A stretch of DNA of 64,000 bases, taken from positions 1 to 64,000 of the forward strand of contig NZ_FNNG01000012.1 in NCBI RefSeq assembly GCF_900106765.1, in the 5' to 3' direction. The stretch is from Tepidimicrobium xylanilyticum. Its GTDB lineage: Bacteria > Bacillota > Clostridia > Tissierellales > Tepidimicrobiaceae. The notes under the pieces are model-generated. The model searched no databases. It saw nothing but the letters and a program-made list of their open reading frames with translations, and had not been told where the DNA came from. Positions 17,834 to 27,309 of this stretch are shown here, piece by piece. The translations under genes and the position numbers were made by a program. Within the stretch, counting starts at the first letter, position 1. The number at the start of each line of letters is the position of its first letter.

Positions 17834-19003
17834 TTATCTACAGTTTCTAACTTTACCCTTAACTATAGCCATTAAAATGTTTATATCTCGGTCAAAAACG
17901 ATTAAATCTGCATCTTTTCCTATTTCAATGCTTCCCTTTGTCCTTTCCACCCCAATAACCCTTGCAGGGTTTAAGCTGGCCATCCTAACTGCATCTTCAA
18001 GGGAAACTCCAACCAGATGGACCATGTTATATACAGCCCTATCCAAGGTAAGGGTTGAACCTGCCAAAGTTCCATCTTCTAACCTTGCTGCTCCATCCCT
18101 GACGTATACATCCTGACCTCCTAGCTCATACTTTCCATCTTCTAAGCCTGTAGCCATCATGGCATCCGATACCAATACTATGCCATCTTTCCCCTTCATC
18201 CTTACTGCCAATTCCATAGCCCCTACATGAAGGTGGATTCCGTCACATATAAGCTCACAAGCTACTCTTTCATCAGTCAAAGCTGCTCCAATTATTCCCG
18301 GTTCCCTGTGGGAAAAGTCCCGCATCCCATTATATAGGTGGGTTATTAAAGTTATTCCCATATCCATCCCTAATTTGGCTTCCTCATAGGTTGCAACGGT
18401 ATGAGCTGCTGATATAGTTATTCCCTTTTCCCTTAAGAATCTAACAGCCTCCTTTGCCCCATCTATTTCAGGAGCTAGAGCCACTATTTTGATATTGTTT
18501 TTGGAAAGGTCTATAAACTCCTTTAACTCTCCTATATCTGGAGTTTTAATATATTCCTCTGGCTGGGCTCCCTTTTTCTCTACTGCAAAATAGGGCCCCT
18601 CCAAGTATATTCCTAACATCTGGGCCTTGATTTTAGAATCCTTACTACCAGATTCAATATATTCTCCAACACTTATTAAAGCCCTTCTAATAGCACTATC
18701 CTTTTGGGTTATGGTGGTGGCTAAAAAGGAAGTCACTCCATTTTTAATATGGAAATCCGCCATAATATCAAAGGCTTCAAAAGTCGCTTCCATAAAATCA
18801 TGACCGAAATTTCCATGGTTATGAATGTCTATGAAGCCAGGGGATAGGTAATTCCCTTCCGCATCTATAATATCGTCAAAGGATCCATCTTCACATAGGC
18901 CTTTACATATATTAATGATCTTCCCATCTTCTATAACTAGGCTACTACTCCTCTTAATCTCATAAGGAGTAACTATATTAGCATTTTTTATCAATATTTT
19001 CAC
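17834..19003 (-). CDS. nagA: N-acetylglucosamine-6-phosphate deacetylase
   Basis: This is a 389-aa amidohydrolase of normal NagA length. The metal-binding FIDIHNHGNFGHDF near 57, EGPYF near 130, SAAHTVATYEEA near 195, HLYNGMRDFSHREPG near 217 and the catalytic-Asp region LVSDAMMATG near 275 are all present. It converts GlcNAc-6-P to glucosamine-6-P and acetate in amino-sugar or cell-wall recycling. No nagB or PTS gene lies beside it, so it appears to be a single-gene unit. Confidence 0.95.
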   Translation of the reverse strand: MKILIKNANIVTPYEIKRSSSLVIEDGKIINICKGLCEDGSFDDIIDAEGNYLSPGFIDIHNHGNFGHDFMEATFEAFDIMADFHIKNGVTSFLATTITQKDSAIRRALISVGEYIESGSKDSKIKAQMLGIYLEGPYFAVEKKGAQPEEYIKTPDIGELKEFIDLSKNNIKIVALAPEIDGAKEAVRFLREKGITISAAHTVATYEEAKLGMDMGITLITHLYNGMRDFSHREPGIIGAALTDERVACELICDGIHLHVGAMELAVRMKGKDGIVLVSDAMMATGLEDGKYELGGQDVYVRDGAARLEDGTLAGSTLTLDRAVYNMVHLVGVSLEDAVRMASLNPARVIGVERTKGSIEIGKDADLIVFDRDINILMAIVKGKVRNCR

Positions 19004-19118
19004 TATAAATTCCTCCTTGTATCATTTATGAGCATCTTTGAATCCCTTATTATATGTTATCATATATTTTTAGATTAAGTTTCTTAATTATATGTACCCA
19101 AAATCCAATTCAAACAAA

Positions 19119-19147
19119 AACCAAGAAAACTTTACAAGTTTTCTTGG
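19119..19147 (-). terminator. terminator of the copper operon
   Basis: Stem CCAAGAAAAC/GTTTTCTTGG followed on the minus strand by TTTTTG, directly after the csoR stop. Confidence 0.85.
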
Positions 19148-19417
19148 CTATTTTATATATTTATCTATCACAGTAATTATCTCCTCTATCTTCTCTTGAC
19201 CTTCCTCTTCTCCTTGTAATATGGCATCCTTTACACAGGACCTAATATGGGCATCTAATACATCTATATTGGCCTTTTTTAATAGGGCTATGGCAGATAA
19301 TATCTGGGTAGACACATCTATACAGTACCTATCCTCCTCTATCATCTTAATTATTCCATCTATTTGCCCTTTTACAGTTTTGAGTTTCATTGCTGCTTTC
19401 TTTTTGCCTTCATTCAT
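19148..19417 (-). CDS. csoR: CsoR-family copper-sensing repressor
   Basis: This is an 89-aa all-helical protein. It has the CsoR Cu(I) set: Cys in RYCIDV near 36, His and Cys in DAHIRSCV near 61-65. The tail IEEIITVIDKYIK closes the helix bundle. The DUF156 start (KLKTVKGQIDGIIKMIEEDRY) is clear. Cu(I) binding releases it from the operator. It is the last gene of copA-copZ-csoR, so it controls its own synthesis. Confidence 0.92.
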   Translation of the reverse strand: MNEGKKKAAMKLKTVKGQIDGIIKMIEEDRYCIDVSTQILSAIALLKKANIDVLDAHIRSCVKDAILQGEEEGQEKIEEIITVIDKYIK

Positions 19418-19431
19418 AAGCTCACCTACTA

Positions 19432-19638
19432 TTATTTAATTTCTACTACATCATAACCTGCCTCTTCTACTGCTTCCTTTAAACTTTCATCCATTAGGTT
19501 TTCTCCAGAAACTTCCACCTTTTTACTATCTAAATCCACCTGAACATCAGTTACCCCTTCTAATTCCTTAAGTGCATTGGTAACTGCCATTACACAATGG
19601 TTACAAGACATACCTTCTACTAACATAGTTTTTTTCAT
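19432..19638 (-). CDS. copZ: copper chaperone CopZ
   Basis: This is a 68-aa heavy-metal-associated domain with the metal site GMSCNHC near residues 9-15. The ATG at 19638 is preferred over one 9 bp upstream because that one touches the GGAGAGGAG site. The fold pattern (VEGMSCNHCVMAVTNALKEL ... VEEAGYDV) is complete. It carries Cu(I) to CopA. It lies between copA and csoR, with 10-20 bp spacing. Confidence 0.94.
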   Translation of the reverse strand: MKKTMLVEGMSCNHCVMAVTNALKELEGVTDVQVDLDSKKVEVSGENLMDESLKEAVEEAGYDVVEIK

Positions 19639-19657
19639 ATTTCCCATCTCCTCTCCA

Positions 19658-22030
19658 TTATTTAAAATTTCTCAACCTCAATGAGTTGGTTACCACTGAT
19701 ACTGAACTAAAGGCCATGGCTGCCCCTGCTATCATGGGGTTCAAAAATCCTAAGGCTGCAAAGGGAATGCCTATAGAGTTATAGAAGAAAGCCCAGAATA
19801 AGTTTTGTTTAATGGTTTTCATAGTTCTATGGCTAAGCCTTATTGCCGTAACAATCCCCATTAAGTCCCCCCTCATAAGGGTTATATCTGCTGCTTCCAT
19901 AGCTACATCTGTTCCCGTTCCTATGGCAAATCCCACATCTGCTGCTGCTAAAGCAGGTGCATCATTAATGCCATCTCCAACCATTCCTACATATTTCCCT
20001 TGAGATTTTATCCTTTCCACCATTTCAGCTTTATTTTCTGGCAATACTTCTGCTAATACATTATCAATACCTACCATTTTGGCTATAGCTTTGGCAGTCC
20101 TTTCATTATCTCCTGTAATCATATATACATCCAATCCCATATTCTTCAACTCTTCTATGGCCCTTTTAGAGCTGTCTTTTATTCTGTCTGCTACAGCTAT
20201 TATTCCCGAGATTTGTCCATCTATCCCCACCATCATAGCAGTTTTGCCTTCTTCCTCTAGTCTGTTAAGTTCAGGTTCTGCTTCATCTATATGGATATGT
20301 GCATCTGACATTAGCTTCCTATTTCCTATATATATTTCCTTTCCTTCTAAAGCAGCCTTTAGGCCTTTTCCTGGTATAGCCATGAATGAATCTGGCTCCG
20401 TTAACATCAATAGTTTTTCTTCTCCCCTTCTAACTATTGCCTGACCTAATGGATGTTCGGATGCTTTCTCAACTGTGGCCGCAACTCTTAATAACTCATC
20501 TTCCTGCATGGAATTAAAGGTTATTATATCTGTAACTTCCGGTTCTCCCTTGGTAATGGTGCCAGTCTTATCCAATACTATAGCTTCCATATTATGAGCC
20601 CTCTCCAAATGTTCCCCCGATTTAATGAGTATTCCATTTTCAGCCCCTTTGCCAGTACCCACCATTATAGCTGTAGGTGTGGCTAAACCTAATGCACAGG
20701 GACAGGCTATTACTAAAACCGCTACAGCATTTATAAGTCCAGTTGTAAAATCCCCTCTTACCAAGTAAAAACCAATAAAAGTTACAAGAGCAATTAGCAC
20801 TACTACAGGAACAAATATCCCAGATATTTTATCTGCCAGCCTTTGAACTGGTGCCTTAGAACCTTGAGCGTCCTCAACAAGTTTAATTATTTGAGCTAAA
20901 ACCGTATCCTTTCCAATCCTTTGAGCTTCAAATTTAAAGGATCCGAATTTATTTATAGTGGCTCCTATTACCTTATCCCCTTCCTTTTTATCTACAGGAA
21001 TACTTTCGCCCGTTATCATGGATTCATCTATGGAAGAATGACCTTCTATTATAATTCCATCTACAGGAATTCTTTCCCCTGGCTTCACTACTATTACGTC
21101 CCCAATATTTACCTCCTCTATTGGAATATCCTTTTCTATTCCATCCCTGATAACTCGAGCAGTTTTAGGCTGTAATCCCATCAACTTCTTTATAGCTTCT
21201 GAAGTCTTCCCCTTGGCTACTGCTTCAAAGGTCTTTCCTAATAGGATTAAGGTAATAATAACTGCTGATGCTTCAAAGTAGTATTCATGTACTCCTTTTA
21301 TAACGTTATATAAACTATAAAAATAGGCTGCGGAAGTTCCCATGGATACCAATACATCCATATTGGCTCCTCCGCCCCTTAGGGAATTATAAGCTCCTTT
21401 ATAAAACCTATATCCGATTATAAATTGGACAGGGGTCGCTAATAGCAATTGGAAATACCCATTGGTCAATATATTCTCCTGACCTGCCATGTGAAAGAAC
21501 ATGGCTGAAAAGAGAGGAATGCTTAATATTGCTGATATTATGAAGGACCTTTTAAGAGACTTTATCTCCTTTTCCCTTAATTCCTTTTCCCTATCCCTAT
21601 CTACTTCTCTTTCCACCTCTGCCTTATAGCCAGCCTTTTCAACTGCTTTAACTAGTATCTCCTCTTCTATGGCTCCAGAAGGGTATTCTATTATAGCTTT
21701 GTTGGTAGATAGATTTACATTGGCCTTTATAACACCATCCAATCTACTTAATGCCTTCTCTACCCTGGCTGAACAAGCTGCACAGGTCATACCTTCTATT
21801 AATAAAATCTTTTTCTCTATAGGAACCTTATAACCTGTTTTTTCTATAGTATTTACTAGAGTATCTATATTCATTTTTTCATCATCGTATTCTACGGTGG
21901 CTTTTTGAGCTAATAAATTTACAGAAGAATTAATTACTCCTTCCAACTTGCTTATAGCCTTTTCCAACCTAGCTGAACAAGCTGCACAGGTCATGCCTAA
22001 TACATCTATAGCAACCTTTTTATGGGCCAT
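19658..22030 (-). CDS. copA: copper-exporting P1B-type ATPase
   Basis: This is a 790-aa pump. Two N-terminal metal-binding domains carry [10 protein letters not shown] near residues 12 and 81. Eight membrane helices follow, with the Cu site CPC in VIACPCALG in helix 6, phosphorylation motif DKTGTIT, SEHPLG, MITGDN and [10 protein letters not shown]. The HP, TGD and hinge motifs are all intact. It exports Cu(I) from the cytoplasm. It is the first gene of the copper operon behind a strong promoter overlapped by a CsoR-type operator. Confidence 0.97.
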   Translation of the reverse strand: MAHKKVAIDVLGMTCAACSARLEKAISKLEGVINSSVNLLAQKATVEYDDEKMNIDTLVNTIEKTGYKVPIEKKILLIEGMTCAACSARVEKALSRLDGVIKANVNLSTNKAIIEYPSGAIEEEILVKAVEKAGYKAEVEREVDRDREKELREKEIKSLKRSFIISAILSIPLFSAMFFHMAGQENILTNGYFQLLLATPVQFIIGYRFYKGAYNSLRGGGANMDVLVSMGTSAAYFYSLYNVIKGVHEYYFEASAVIITLILLGKTFEAVAKGKTSEAIKKLMGLQPKTARVIRDGIEKDIPIEEVNIGDVIVVKPGERIPVDGIIIEGHSSIDESMITGESIPVDKKEGDKVIGATINKFGSFKFEAQRIGKDTVLAQIIKLVEDAQGSKAPVQRLADKISGIFVPVVVLIALVTFIGFYLVRGDFTTGLINAVAVLVIACPCALGLATPTAIMVGTGKGAENGILIKSGEHLERAHNMEAIVLDKTGTITKGEPEVTDIITFNSMQEDELLRVAATVEKASEHPLGQAIVRRGEEKLLMLTEPDSFMAIPGKGLKAALEGKEIYIGNRKLMSDAHIHIDEAEPELNRLEEEGKTAMMVGIDGQISGIIAVADRIKDSSKRAIEELKNMGLDVYMITGDNERTAKAIAKMVGIDNVLAEVLPENKAEMVERIKSQGKYVGMVGDGINDAPALAAADVGFAIGTGTDVAMEAADITLMRGDLMGIVTAIRLSHRTMKTIKQNLFWAFFYNSIGIPFAALGFLNPMIAGAAMAFSSVSVVTNSLRLRNFK

Positions 22031-22050
22031 TTGAATTCCTCCTTTCCATA

Positions 22051-22075
22051 ACCACCCCCCCGGGGCGGGTGTCTA
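22051..22075. promoter_or_regulatory. CsoR-type operator
   Basis: ACCACCCCCCCGGGGCGGGT is a GC-rich imperfect palindrome in a very AT-rich setting, typical of CsoR boxes. It covers the expected transcription start of copA. Confidence 0.75.
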
Positions 22076-22080
22076 CGTTT

Positions 22081-22109
22081 AGTATAAACTATTTTTCCCA
22101 TTTTGTAAA
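22081..22109 (-). promoter_or_regulatory. copA operon promoter
   Basis: On the minus strand TTTACA, 17 bp, TATACT. The -10 box ends six bases before the CsoR-type operator. Confidence 0.8.
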
Positions 22110-22267
22110 CATATTTTATAATATTTATAATCCCCATTTATAATTTCTTTTTATCTTTTGCCACTCAATAATCTATTACATTTTAACAATATTATAATGT
22201 TAATCGTCGATAACTACATATATTCCTTTCTGCCAACTAATAATTGGAACTAATACTGGCTGGCGTG

Positions 22268-22296
22268 TTGAAATATATATTTTTTGGTAATATAAT
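22268..22296 (+). promoter_or_regulatory. pncB promoter
   Basis: TTGAAA, 17 bp, TATAAT: a near-consensus sigma-A promoter 45 bp before the pncB start. No NiaR-like box was seen here. Confidence 0.75.
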
Positions 22297-22341
22297 TATT
22301 ATGATGAGAATTTTACAAATATTTAAAAGGAGATAATTTCT

Positions 22342-23796
22342 ATGACCAATTTGGATTGGAAGGATAAAAAAAATTTAACCATGTTAGCAGATTTTTATGA
22401 ATTCACCATGGCCAATGGATATTTTGAATGCGGGCTAAAAGATCAAATTGCCTACTTCGATATGTTCTTTAGAGCCATCCCCGATAATGGCGGATTTGCC
22501 ATAATGGCTGGAGTAGAACAGCTTATTGAATATTTAAAAAACCTCCGATTCTCTCAAGAAGATATTGAATACTTTAGGTCTAAAAACATGTTTAGCCAAG
22601 AGTTCTTAGATTATCTTAAGAATTTCAAATTTGAATGCGATGTATGGGCTATTCCTGAAGGCACCCCTATTTTCCCATTGGAGCCTATTGTTATCGTAAG
22701 AGGTCCCATAATACAAGCACAGATTATAGAAACAATGGTATTGTTAACTATCAACCATCAAAGTCTAATTGCAACAAAGGCCAATAGAATAGTGAGAGCT
22801 GCTCAAGGTCGGCCTGTAATGGAATTTGGATCTAGAAGAGCCCAAGGTTACGAAGGGGCTATACTCGGAGCAAGAGCAGCCTATATTGGAGGAACTGCAG
22901 GCACTGCTTGTACTATCGTAGACAGGGATTTCAGCATTCCAGCTTTAGGCACAATGGCACACAGCTGGATTCAAATGTTCCCATCCGAACTGGAAGCTTT
23001 TAAAGCCTATGCAAGAATATATCCAGATAATTGTGTTCTATTGGTAGACACTTACAATGTACTAAAATCGGGAGTTCCCAATGCAATTAAGACCTTTGAT
23101 GAAGAAATAGTTCCAAGGGGCTTTAGACCTAAGGGCATTAGAATCGATAGTGGTGATATCGCATACTTATCTAAAGAGGCTCGTAAAATGTTAGATGCAG
23201 CAGGTTATGAGGATTGCCCAATTGTAGCATCTAGTAGTTTAGATGAATATGTAATTAAGGATTTATTAGACCAAGGAGCAAAGATCAACTCCTTTGGAGT
23301 AGGAGAAAGGCTAATTACTGCCAAATCTGAACCAGTATTTGGTGGAGTCTATAAGCTTACTGCCATCGAACAGGATGGACATATAATCCCTAAGATAAAG
23401 GTAAGCGAAAATGTAGGAAAAATTACTACTCCTGGATTTAAACAGCTTTATAGGTTATACGATAAGAAAACTGGAAAGGCAATTGCAGATGTAATAACTT
23501 TGCATGATGAGGAAATTGACGAAAGCAAACCTTATGAAATATTCCACCCACTATTTACTTGGAAGAGAAAGACCCTTACCAATTTCCGAGCCAGAAAGCT
23601 ATTAGTCCAATTATTCGATAAAGGTAAACAGGTATATCAAAGTCCTCCAATTGATGAAATCAGAGACTATTGTAGGGAACAGATTGACACCCTTTGGGAT
23701 GAAGTCCTTAGGTTTGAAAATCCTCATGAATATTTCGTAGACCTATCTAAGCCATTATGGGAAATTAAATACAACTTGTTAAAAGAATATGAATAA
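22342..23796 (+). CDS. pncB: nicotinate phosphoribosyltransferase
   Basis: This is a 484-aa enzyme of NAD salvage that joins nicotinate and PRPP with ATP hydrolysis. The start ATG follows AAAAGGAGA. Recognisable family blocks are MLADFYEFTMANGYF at the N-terminus, FGSRRAQGYEGA near 172, GTMAHSWIQMFPSE near 210 with the catalytic His, VDTYNVLKSGVPNAI near 238, and RIDSGDIAYLSKEAR near 272. It is a single-gene unit with its own promoter and shares a terminator with iorB. A possible NiaR regulator is encoded at 37865. Confidence 0.95.
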   Translation: MTNLDWKDKKNLTMLADFYEFTMANGYFECGLKDQIAYFDMFFRAIPDNGGFAIMAGVEQLIEYLKNLRFSQEDIEYFRSKNMFSQEFLDYLKNFKFECDVWAIPEGTPIFPLEPIVIVRGPIIQAQIIETMVLLTINHQSLIATKANRIVRAAQGRPVMEFGSRRAQGYEGAILGARAAYIGGTAGTACTIVDRDFSIPALGTMAHSWIQMFPSELEAFKAYARIYPDNCVLLVDTYNVLKSGVPNAIKTFDEEIVPRGFRPKGIRIDSGDIAYLSKEARKMLDAAGYEDCPIVASSSLDEYVIKDLLDQGAKINSFGVGERLITAKSEPVFGGVYKLTAIEQDGHIIPKIKVSENVGKITTPGFKQLYRLYDKKTGKAIADVITLHDEEIDESKPYEIFHPLFTWKRKTLTNFRARKLLVQLFDKGKQVYQSPPIDEIRDYCREQIDTLWDEVLRFENPHEYFVDLSKPLWEIKYNLLKEYE

Positions 23797-23811
23797 TTGT
23801 AGTTCTTAAAT

Positions 23812-23850
23812 AAAAAGAGAAGGGCTAAATTCTTACCCTTCTCTTTTTAT
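23812..23850. terminator. bidirectional terminator, pncB / iorB
   Basis: Stem AAAAAGAGAAGGG/CCCTTCTCTTTTT with an 11-nt loop serves both converging genes. Confidence 0.9.
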
Positions 23851-24420
23851 TTATTGGCTTAATCCCCTTTCGAAAGCTTTTATGTTGACCTCATGAACCC
23901 TTTCAGGTAAATTTTCTTTTATCAATTCTATCCAATCTATATCCTCAAGACCTAATTCTTTTACAATAGCACCTAATATTACAATGTTCTGGCATCTAGG
24001 TTCTCCCAATTCTTCTGAGATCCTTCTTGCTTCAATTATTTTTACATTTTCCACCTTATCTACCATCTTATCTAAAATACCCTCAGGATATTGAACACTC
24101 CCTGTTAATACGGATAAAGGGTAAATTTCTTCATCATTTACTATTAAAGTACCTCTTTTTTTAAGGTGGTCTATATATCTAGCAGCTTCTAATTTTTCAA
24201 AAGCTACCAATAGGTCAGCTTCACCTTTATTTATAGCAGGCGAATAGACCTCTTCCCCAAATTTAATCTGCGTAGTTACGCTGCCTCCTCTTTGCGACAT
24301 TCCATGAATTTCAGACATTTTAACATCGTATTGAGCTTTTACCAAACCTTGAGAGAGTATCTTTGAAACGAGGATTGTGCCTTGCCCTCCAACTCCCACT
24401 AATAGCAAACTATTGGACAT
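23851..24420 (-). CDS. iorB: indolepyruvate:ferredoxin oxidoreductase, beta subunit
   Basis: This is a 189-aa gamma-type subunit. The start at 24420 (MSNSLLLVGVGGQGTILVSK) is chosen for its AGGTGA site; it overlaps the iorA end by 11 bp. The GVGGQG motif, the MSQRGGSV loop and the domain of the pyruvate/2-ketoacid oxidoreductase family are clear. With IorA it oxidises aryl pyruvates from aromatic amino acids to acyl-CoA, reducing ferredoxin, a step in Stickland-type fermentation. Confidence 0.95.
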   Translation of the reverse strand: MSNSLLLVGVGGQGTILVSKILSQGLVKAQYDVKMSEIHGMSQRGGSVTTQIKFGEEVYSPAINKGEADLLVAFEKLEAARYIDHLKKRGTLIVNDEEIYPLSVLTGSVQYPEGILDKMVDKVENVKIIEARRISEELGEPRCQNIVILGAIVKELGLEDIDWIELIKENLPERVHEVNIKAFERGLSQ

Positions 24421-26197
24421 GAAAATCACCTGCTTTCCCCTTTAACTCTATAGCATCAAAAGGACAAACTTGAAGGCAGATACTACATCCATTACATTGA
24501 GCTCTATCCACACTAATAACATTATCCCTAAAAGATATAGCAGGACAACCAATCCTTAGACAAGCTTTACATTTCCTACATTTTTCTTGGTCAACTTCAC
24601 AATAAAGTCCTCTTCTTGCCCTTTGAACCTCCTTAATTAATGCACATGGTCGTTTTGTAATTATTACAAAAGGCTCTTCTGATTCATAAGCATCTTTTAC
24701 CGCTTCCCTTGTCTCTTTTAAATTATATGGATCTGTAACTCTTATATTTTCTTCTTTAATCCCTACAGCTTTAACCAGACTTTCAATATCTATCATGGGT
24801 GCTTGTTCTCCTAATATATTCCTTCCAGTTCCAGGATTTTCCTGATGCCCTGTCATTCCAGTAGTCCTATTATCCAATATTACAATAACCATATTAGTTC
24901 CATTATAGATCCCATCGATTAAACCAGTAATTCCAGAATGGAAGAAAGTAGAATCCCCTACGAAACCAAAAACCTTTTTGTTCCTATTGGCTTTTTTATT
25001 AACCCTGTCAAATCCAATACCTGCAGATATTCCAGCCCCCATGCATATTACAGTATCTCCAACCCCAAGGGGGGGAGCCATTCCCAGTGTATAGCAACCT
25101 ATATCGCTAGTTGCAATTATTTTATCCTTATATTTGCTGACTTCATAAAATATTCCTCTATGAGGACAACCAGCACATAGAGTTGGAGGTCTTGCAGGTA
25201 TTTCCATATCTAGAGTATAACTTTCCCTTTCTTCTTCCCCTAGTAGGGCCTTTCTTATAATTTCTGGGCTTAATTCTCCACAGATAGGGAGTACTTCCTT
25301 TCCTATGCAATCAATGCCCATAGCCTTAATAAAGTTTTCCATATAGGGTTCATTTTCCTCTATTACATATAGTTTGTCTACTTGTTCTGCAAATTCCCTA
25401 ATCAATTTATCTGGTAGTGGGTAGCTAAAACCTATCTTTAAATAAGATGCCTTGTCTTTAAATACTTCCTTAGCATGATAATAAGATATACCATTAGCAA
25501 TAATTCCAATACTTTTATCGTTATATTCAATCCTGTTTAAGGACGTTGTATTTGAATATTCTTGTAGTTTTGGAAGCCTTTCTTTTTCTATTTCCACATG
25601 CTTAACTTTAGCATTAGCAGGTACCATAATATATTTTCTTAGATCCTTTACGTATTCCTTAATTCCTACTTCTTTCCTATCTTTTAGTTCTACCAATCCC
25701 TTGCTATGGCAAACTCTTGTAGTTACCCTAAATAATACGGGTGTATCAAACCTTTCGCTGATTTCAAAAGCTTCCTTTATGAAATCCTTACATTCCTGAC
25801 TATCAGCAGGTTCTACCATTGCCACCTTTGCATGGGCAGCATATAGCCTATTATCCTGTTCATTTTGTGAACTATGCATCCCTGGTTCATCGGCAGTAAT
25901 TATTACTAGCCCTCCATTTACCCCTTCATAGGCTATTGTAAATAAAGGGTCTGCTGCTACATTTAATCCCACATGCTTCATAGCAACCAAGGCCCTAGCA
26001 CCAGCAATAGAAGCACCACATCCTACCTCTAGGGCTACTTTCTCATTAGTAGACCATTCAGAGTATATTTCCCTGTATTGGGAAACGTTTTCTAGGATTT
26101 CAGTACTAGGTGTTCCTGGATAGGCGCTAGCTATTAAACAACCTGCCTCATAGGCTCCCCTTGCAATAGCTTCATTGCCTGTTAAAAGCTTTTTCAT
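24410..26197 (-). CDS. iorA: indolepyruvate:ferredoxin oxidoreductase, alpha subunit
   Basis: This is a 595-aa protein. The N-terminal pyrimidine-binding domain starts LLTGNEAIARGAYEAG and has AYPGTPSTEI. The core has the TPP-binding part with CAGCPHRG near 340 and GDSTFFHSG...NGTN near 415, followed by MTGHQENPGTG. A C-terminal ferredoxin domain carries two 4Fe-4S sets, CRKCKACLRIGCP and CNGCSICLQVCP. It is the catalytic subunit partnered with IorB. The order iorA-iorB with overlap is standard. Confidence 0.97.
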   Translation of the reverse strand: MKKLLTGNEAIARGAYEAGCLIASAYPGTPSTEILENVSQYREIYSEWSTNEKVALEVGCGASIAGARALVAMKHVGLNVAADPLFTIAYEGVNGGLVIITADEPGMHSSQNEQDNRLYAAHAKVAMVEPADSQECKDFIKEAFEISERFDTPVLFRVTTRVCHSKGLVELKDRKEVGIKEYVKDLRKYIMVPANAKVKHVEIEKERLPKLQEYSNTTSLNRIEYNDKSIGIIANGISYYHAKEVFKDKASYLKIGFSYPLPDKLIREFAEQVDKLYVIEENEPYMENFIKAMGIDCIGKEVLPICGELSPEIIRKALLGEEERESYTLDMEIPARPPTLCAGCPHRGIFYEVSKYKDKIIATSDIGCYTLGMAPPLGVGDTVICMGAGISAGIGFDRVNKKANRNKKVFGFVGDSTFFHSGITGLIDGIYNGTNMVIVILDNRTTGMTGHQENPGTGRNILGEQAPMIDIESLVKAVGIKEENIRVTDPYNLKETREAVKDAYESEEPFVIITKRPCALIKEVQRARRGLYCEVDQEKCRKCKACLRIGCPAISFRDNVISVDRAQCNGCSICLQVCPFDAIELKGKAGDFHVQ

Positions 26198-26407
26198 ATT
26201 CCACCCTCCTATCTTTAAACCCTCATTTATATTATATCAGAATACATATTGACTTTATAGGTAATTTAAAATTTTTCATAATAAATCAAATTTTTTTCAT
26301 TAATTTTAGTTAAATTATTAATATTGTTTATTATCGCTTTAAACTAGTGAAGGATTCTTTTTTCTTCTACTTTTTTTTGCATTTTATAGTAAAATTATTG
26401 TGAATGT

Positions 26408-26632
26408 GAAGGCGAATCTAAATATATTGTCGAAAGAGGTGTTATTCAATTCAAAAACTTTGAACAAAATGAACTTAAAAGCCAAATAAATCAAGTAAGA
26501 GAACAGCTTCACAAATTAATTGAAGGTGAAGAAATAGATCTAACGGATAATAGAATAATATGTCTAAGTCAATTACTAGACAAACTGATATGTCAGTACC
26601 ATGACTTAGAATAACATTCTAGATTCGCCTTC
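26408..26632. repeat. 13-bp inverted repeat enclosing a Spo0E-like gene
   Basis: GAAGGCGAATCTA at 26408-26420 and TAGATTCGCCTTC at 26620-26632 are perfect inverted copies. They bracket the whole small gene at 26444-26614, so a transcript could fold with the coding region as loop. Confidence 0.8.
26444..26614 (+). CDS. Spo0E-like small protein with unclear start
   Basis: The frame from 26393 to the TAA at 26612 has no ATG, GTG or TTG at a sensible place, yet it encodes a Spo0E-like peptide: helix 1 (LKSQINQVREQLHKLI), loop, and helix 2 LSQLLDKLICQYHDL, which contains the family SQxLDxLIxxY signature. AAAGAGG at 26433-26439 would serve an ATT start at 26444, giving 56 aa. Either an unusual AUU initiation or a decayed gene is possible. 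If made, it would dephosphorylate Spo0A~P. It is unrelated in position to iorA (divergent) and hsp20 (convergent). Confidence 0.55.
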   Translation: MQFKNFEQNELKSQINQVREQLHKLIEGEEIDLTDNRIICLSQLLDKLICQYHDLE

Positions 26633-26649
26633 CATTTTTAGTCAAAAAA

Positions 26650-26672
26650 AATAGGCACTAAGTGCCTATTTA
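26650..26672. terminator. terminator between the Spo0E-like gene and hsp20
   Basis: AATAGGCACT-A-AGTGCCTATT, flanked by A8 and TTTATT, can work on both strands. Confidence 0.75.
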
Positions 26673-27113
26673 TTCAATTTGTATTCTATTTCTTCCTGAA
26701 GAAGTCTCTGGCTTCTTAGGGAGAACTATTTTGAGGATTCCATCTTCAAATTTAGCCTTTATCTTGTCTTGATCCACATCATCTACATAAAAGCTTCTAC
26801 TATAAGAACCATACCTTCTTTCCCTTCTAATATAGTTTTCCCTTTCTTCTCGTAATTCTTCATCCCTTTCCACAGCAATTGTTAAAATATCGTCTTTTAC
26901 CTCTAATATAATATTATCTTTTTTTGCCCCCGGTATTTCTGCCTCTAATACATATTCCTTACCCTTATCCTTTATATCTACCTTCATTGGAGAATAGGGA
27001 TAGGCAATAGATTCAAATTCTTCTAACATATTATCAAAGAATCTGTCAAAGTCGAATCCCCATCTCCTCGATAAACTGCTAGCCCTTCTGCCAAAAGGTG
27101 TAATTCCAAACAT
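26670..27113 (-). CDS. small heat-shock protein, Hsp20 family
   Basis: This is a 147-aa alpha-crystallin-type holdase chaperone. The start at 27113 (MFGITPFGRRASSL) follows GGAGGTGA. The alpha-crystallin domain runs from about residue 42 (MKVDIKDKGKEYVLEAEIPGAKK) to the conserved AxFxDGxLxIxLPK motif (AKFEDGILKIVLPK), and the tail NRIQIE contains the I-x-I oligomerisation motif. It binds unfolded proteins without ATP. No CIRCE element was seen upstream. Confidence 0.94.
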   Translation of the reverse strand: MFGITPFGRRASSLSRRWGFDFDRFFDNMLEEFESIAYPYSPMKVDIKDKGKEYVLEAEIPGAKKDNIILEVKDDILTIAVERDEELREERENYIRRERRYGSYSRSFYVDDVDQDKIKAKFEDGILKIVLPKKPETSSGRNRIQIE

Positions 27114-27285
27114 AAAATTCACCTCCAAAATCGTTTAACTTTGACTTACTTTGACCTTCATCTATAAGATATCATTTACTTCCATAATATTCAAATGCTA
27201 TATATTATGTTAACCTCCCGAATATTTAAATTATATATTGTTTTCTTAATTTATCTCATTATTATTCACTATTTCTATAAAATTT

Positions 27286-27307
27286 AAAAAGCCCATATGG
27301 GCTTTTT
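27286..27307 (-). terminator. terminator of the MoxR/DUF58/DUF4129 operon
   Basis: AAAAAGCCCATATGGGCTTTTT palindrome; on the minus strand it ends in T5 just after the DUF4129 stop. Confidence 0.88.
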
Positions 27308-27309
27308 CA

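Noticed and set aside
19812-20444. Plus-strand ORFs inside copA
   Set aside because: They are shadows of a strongly conserved P-type ATPase frame.
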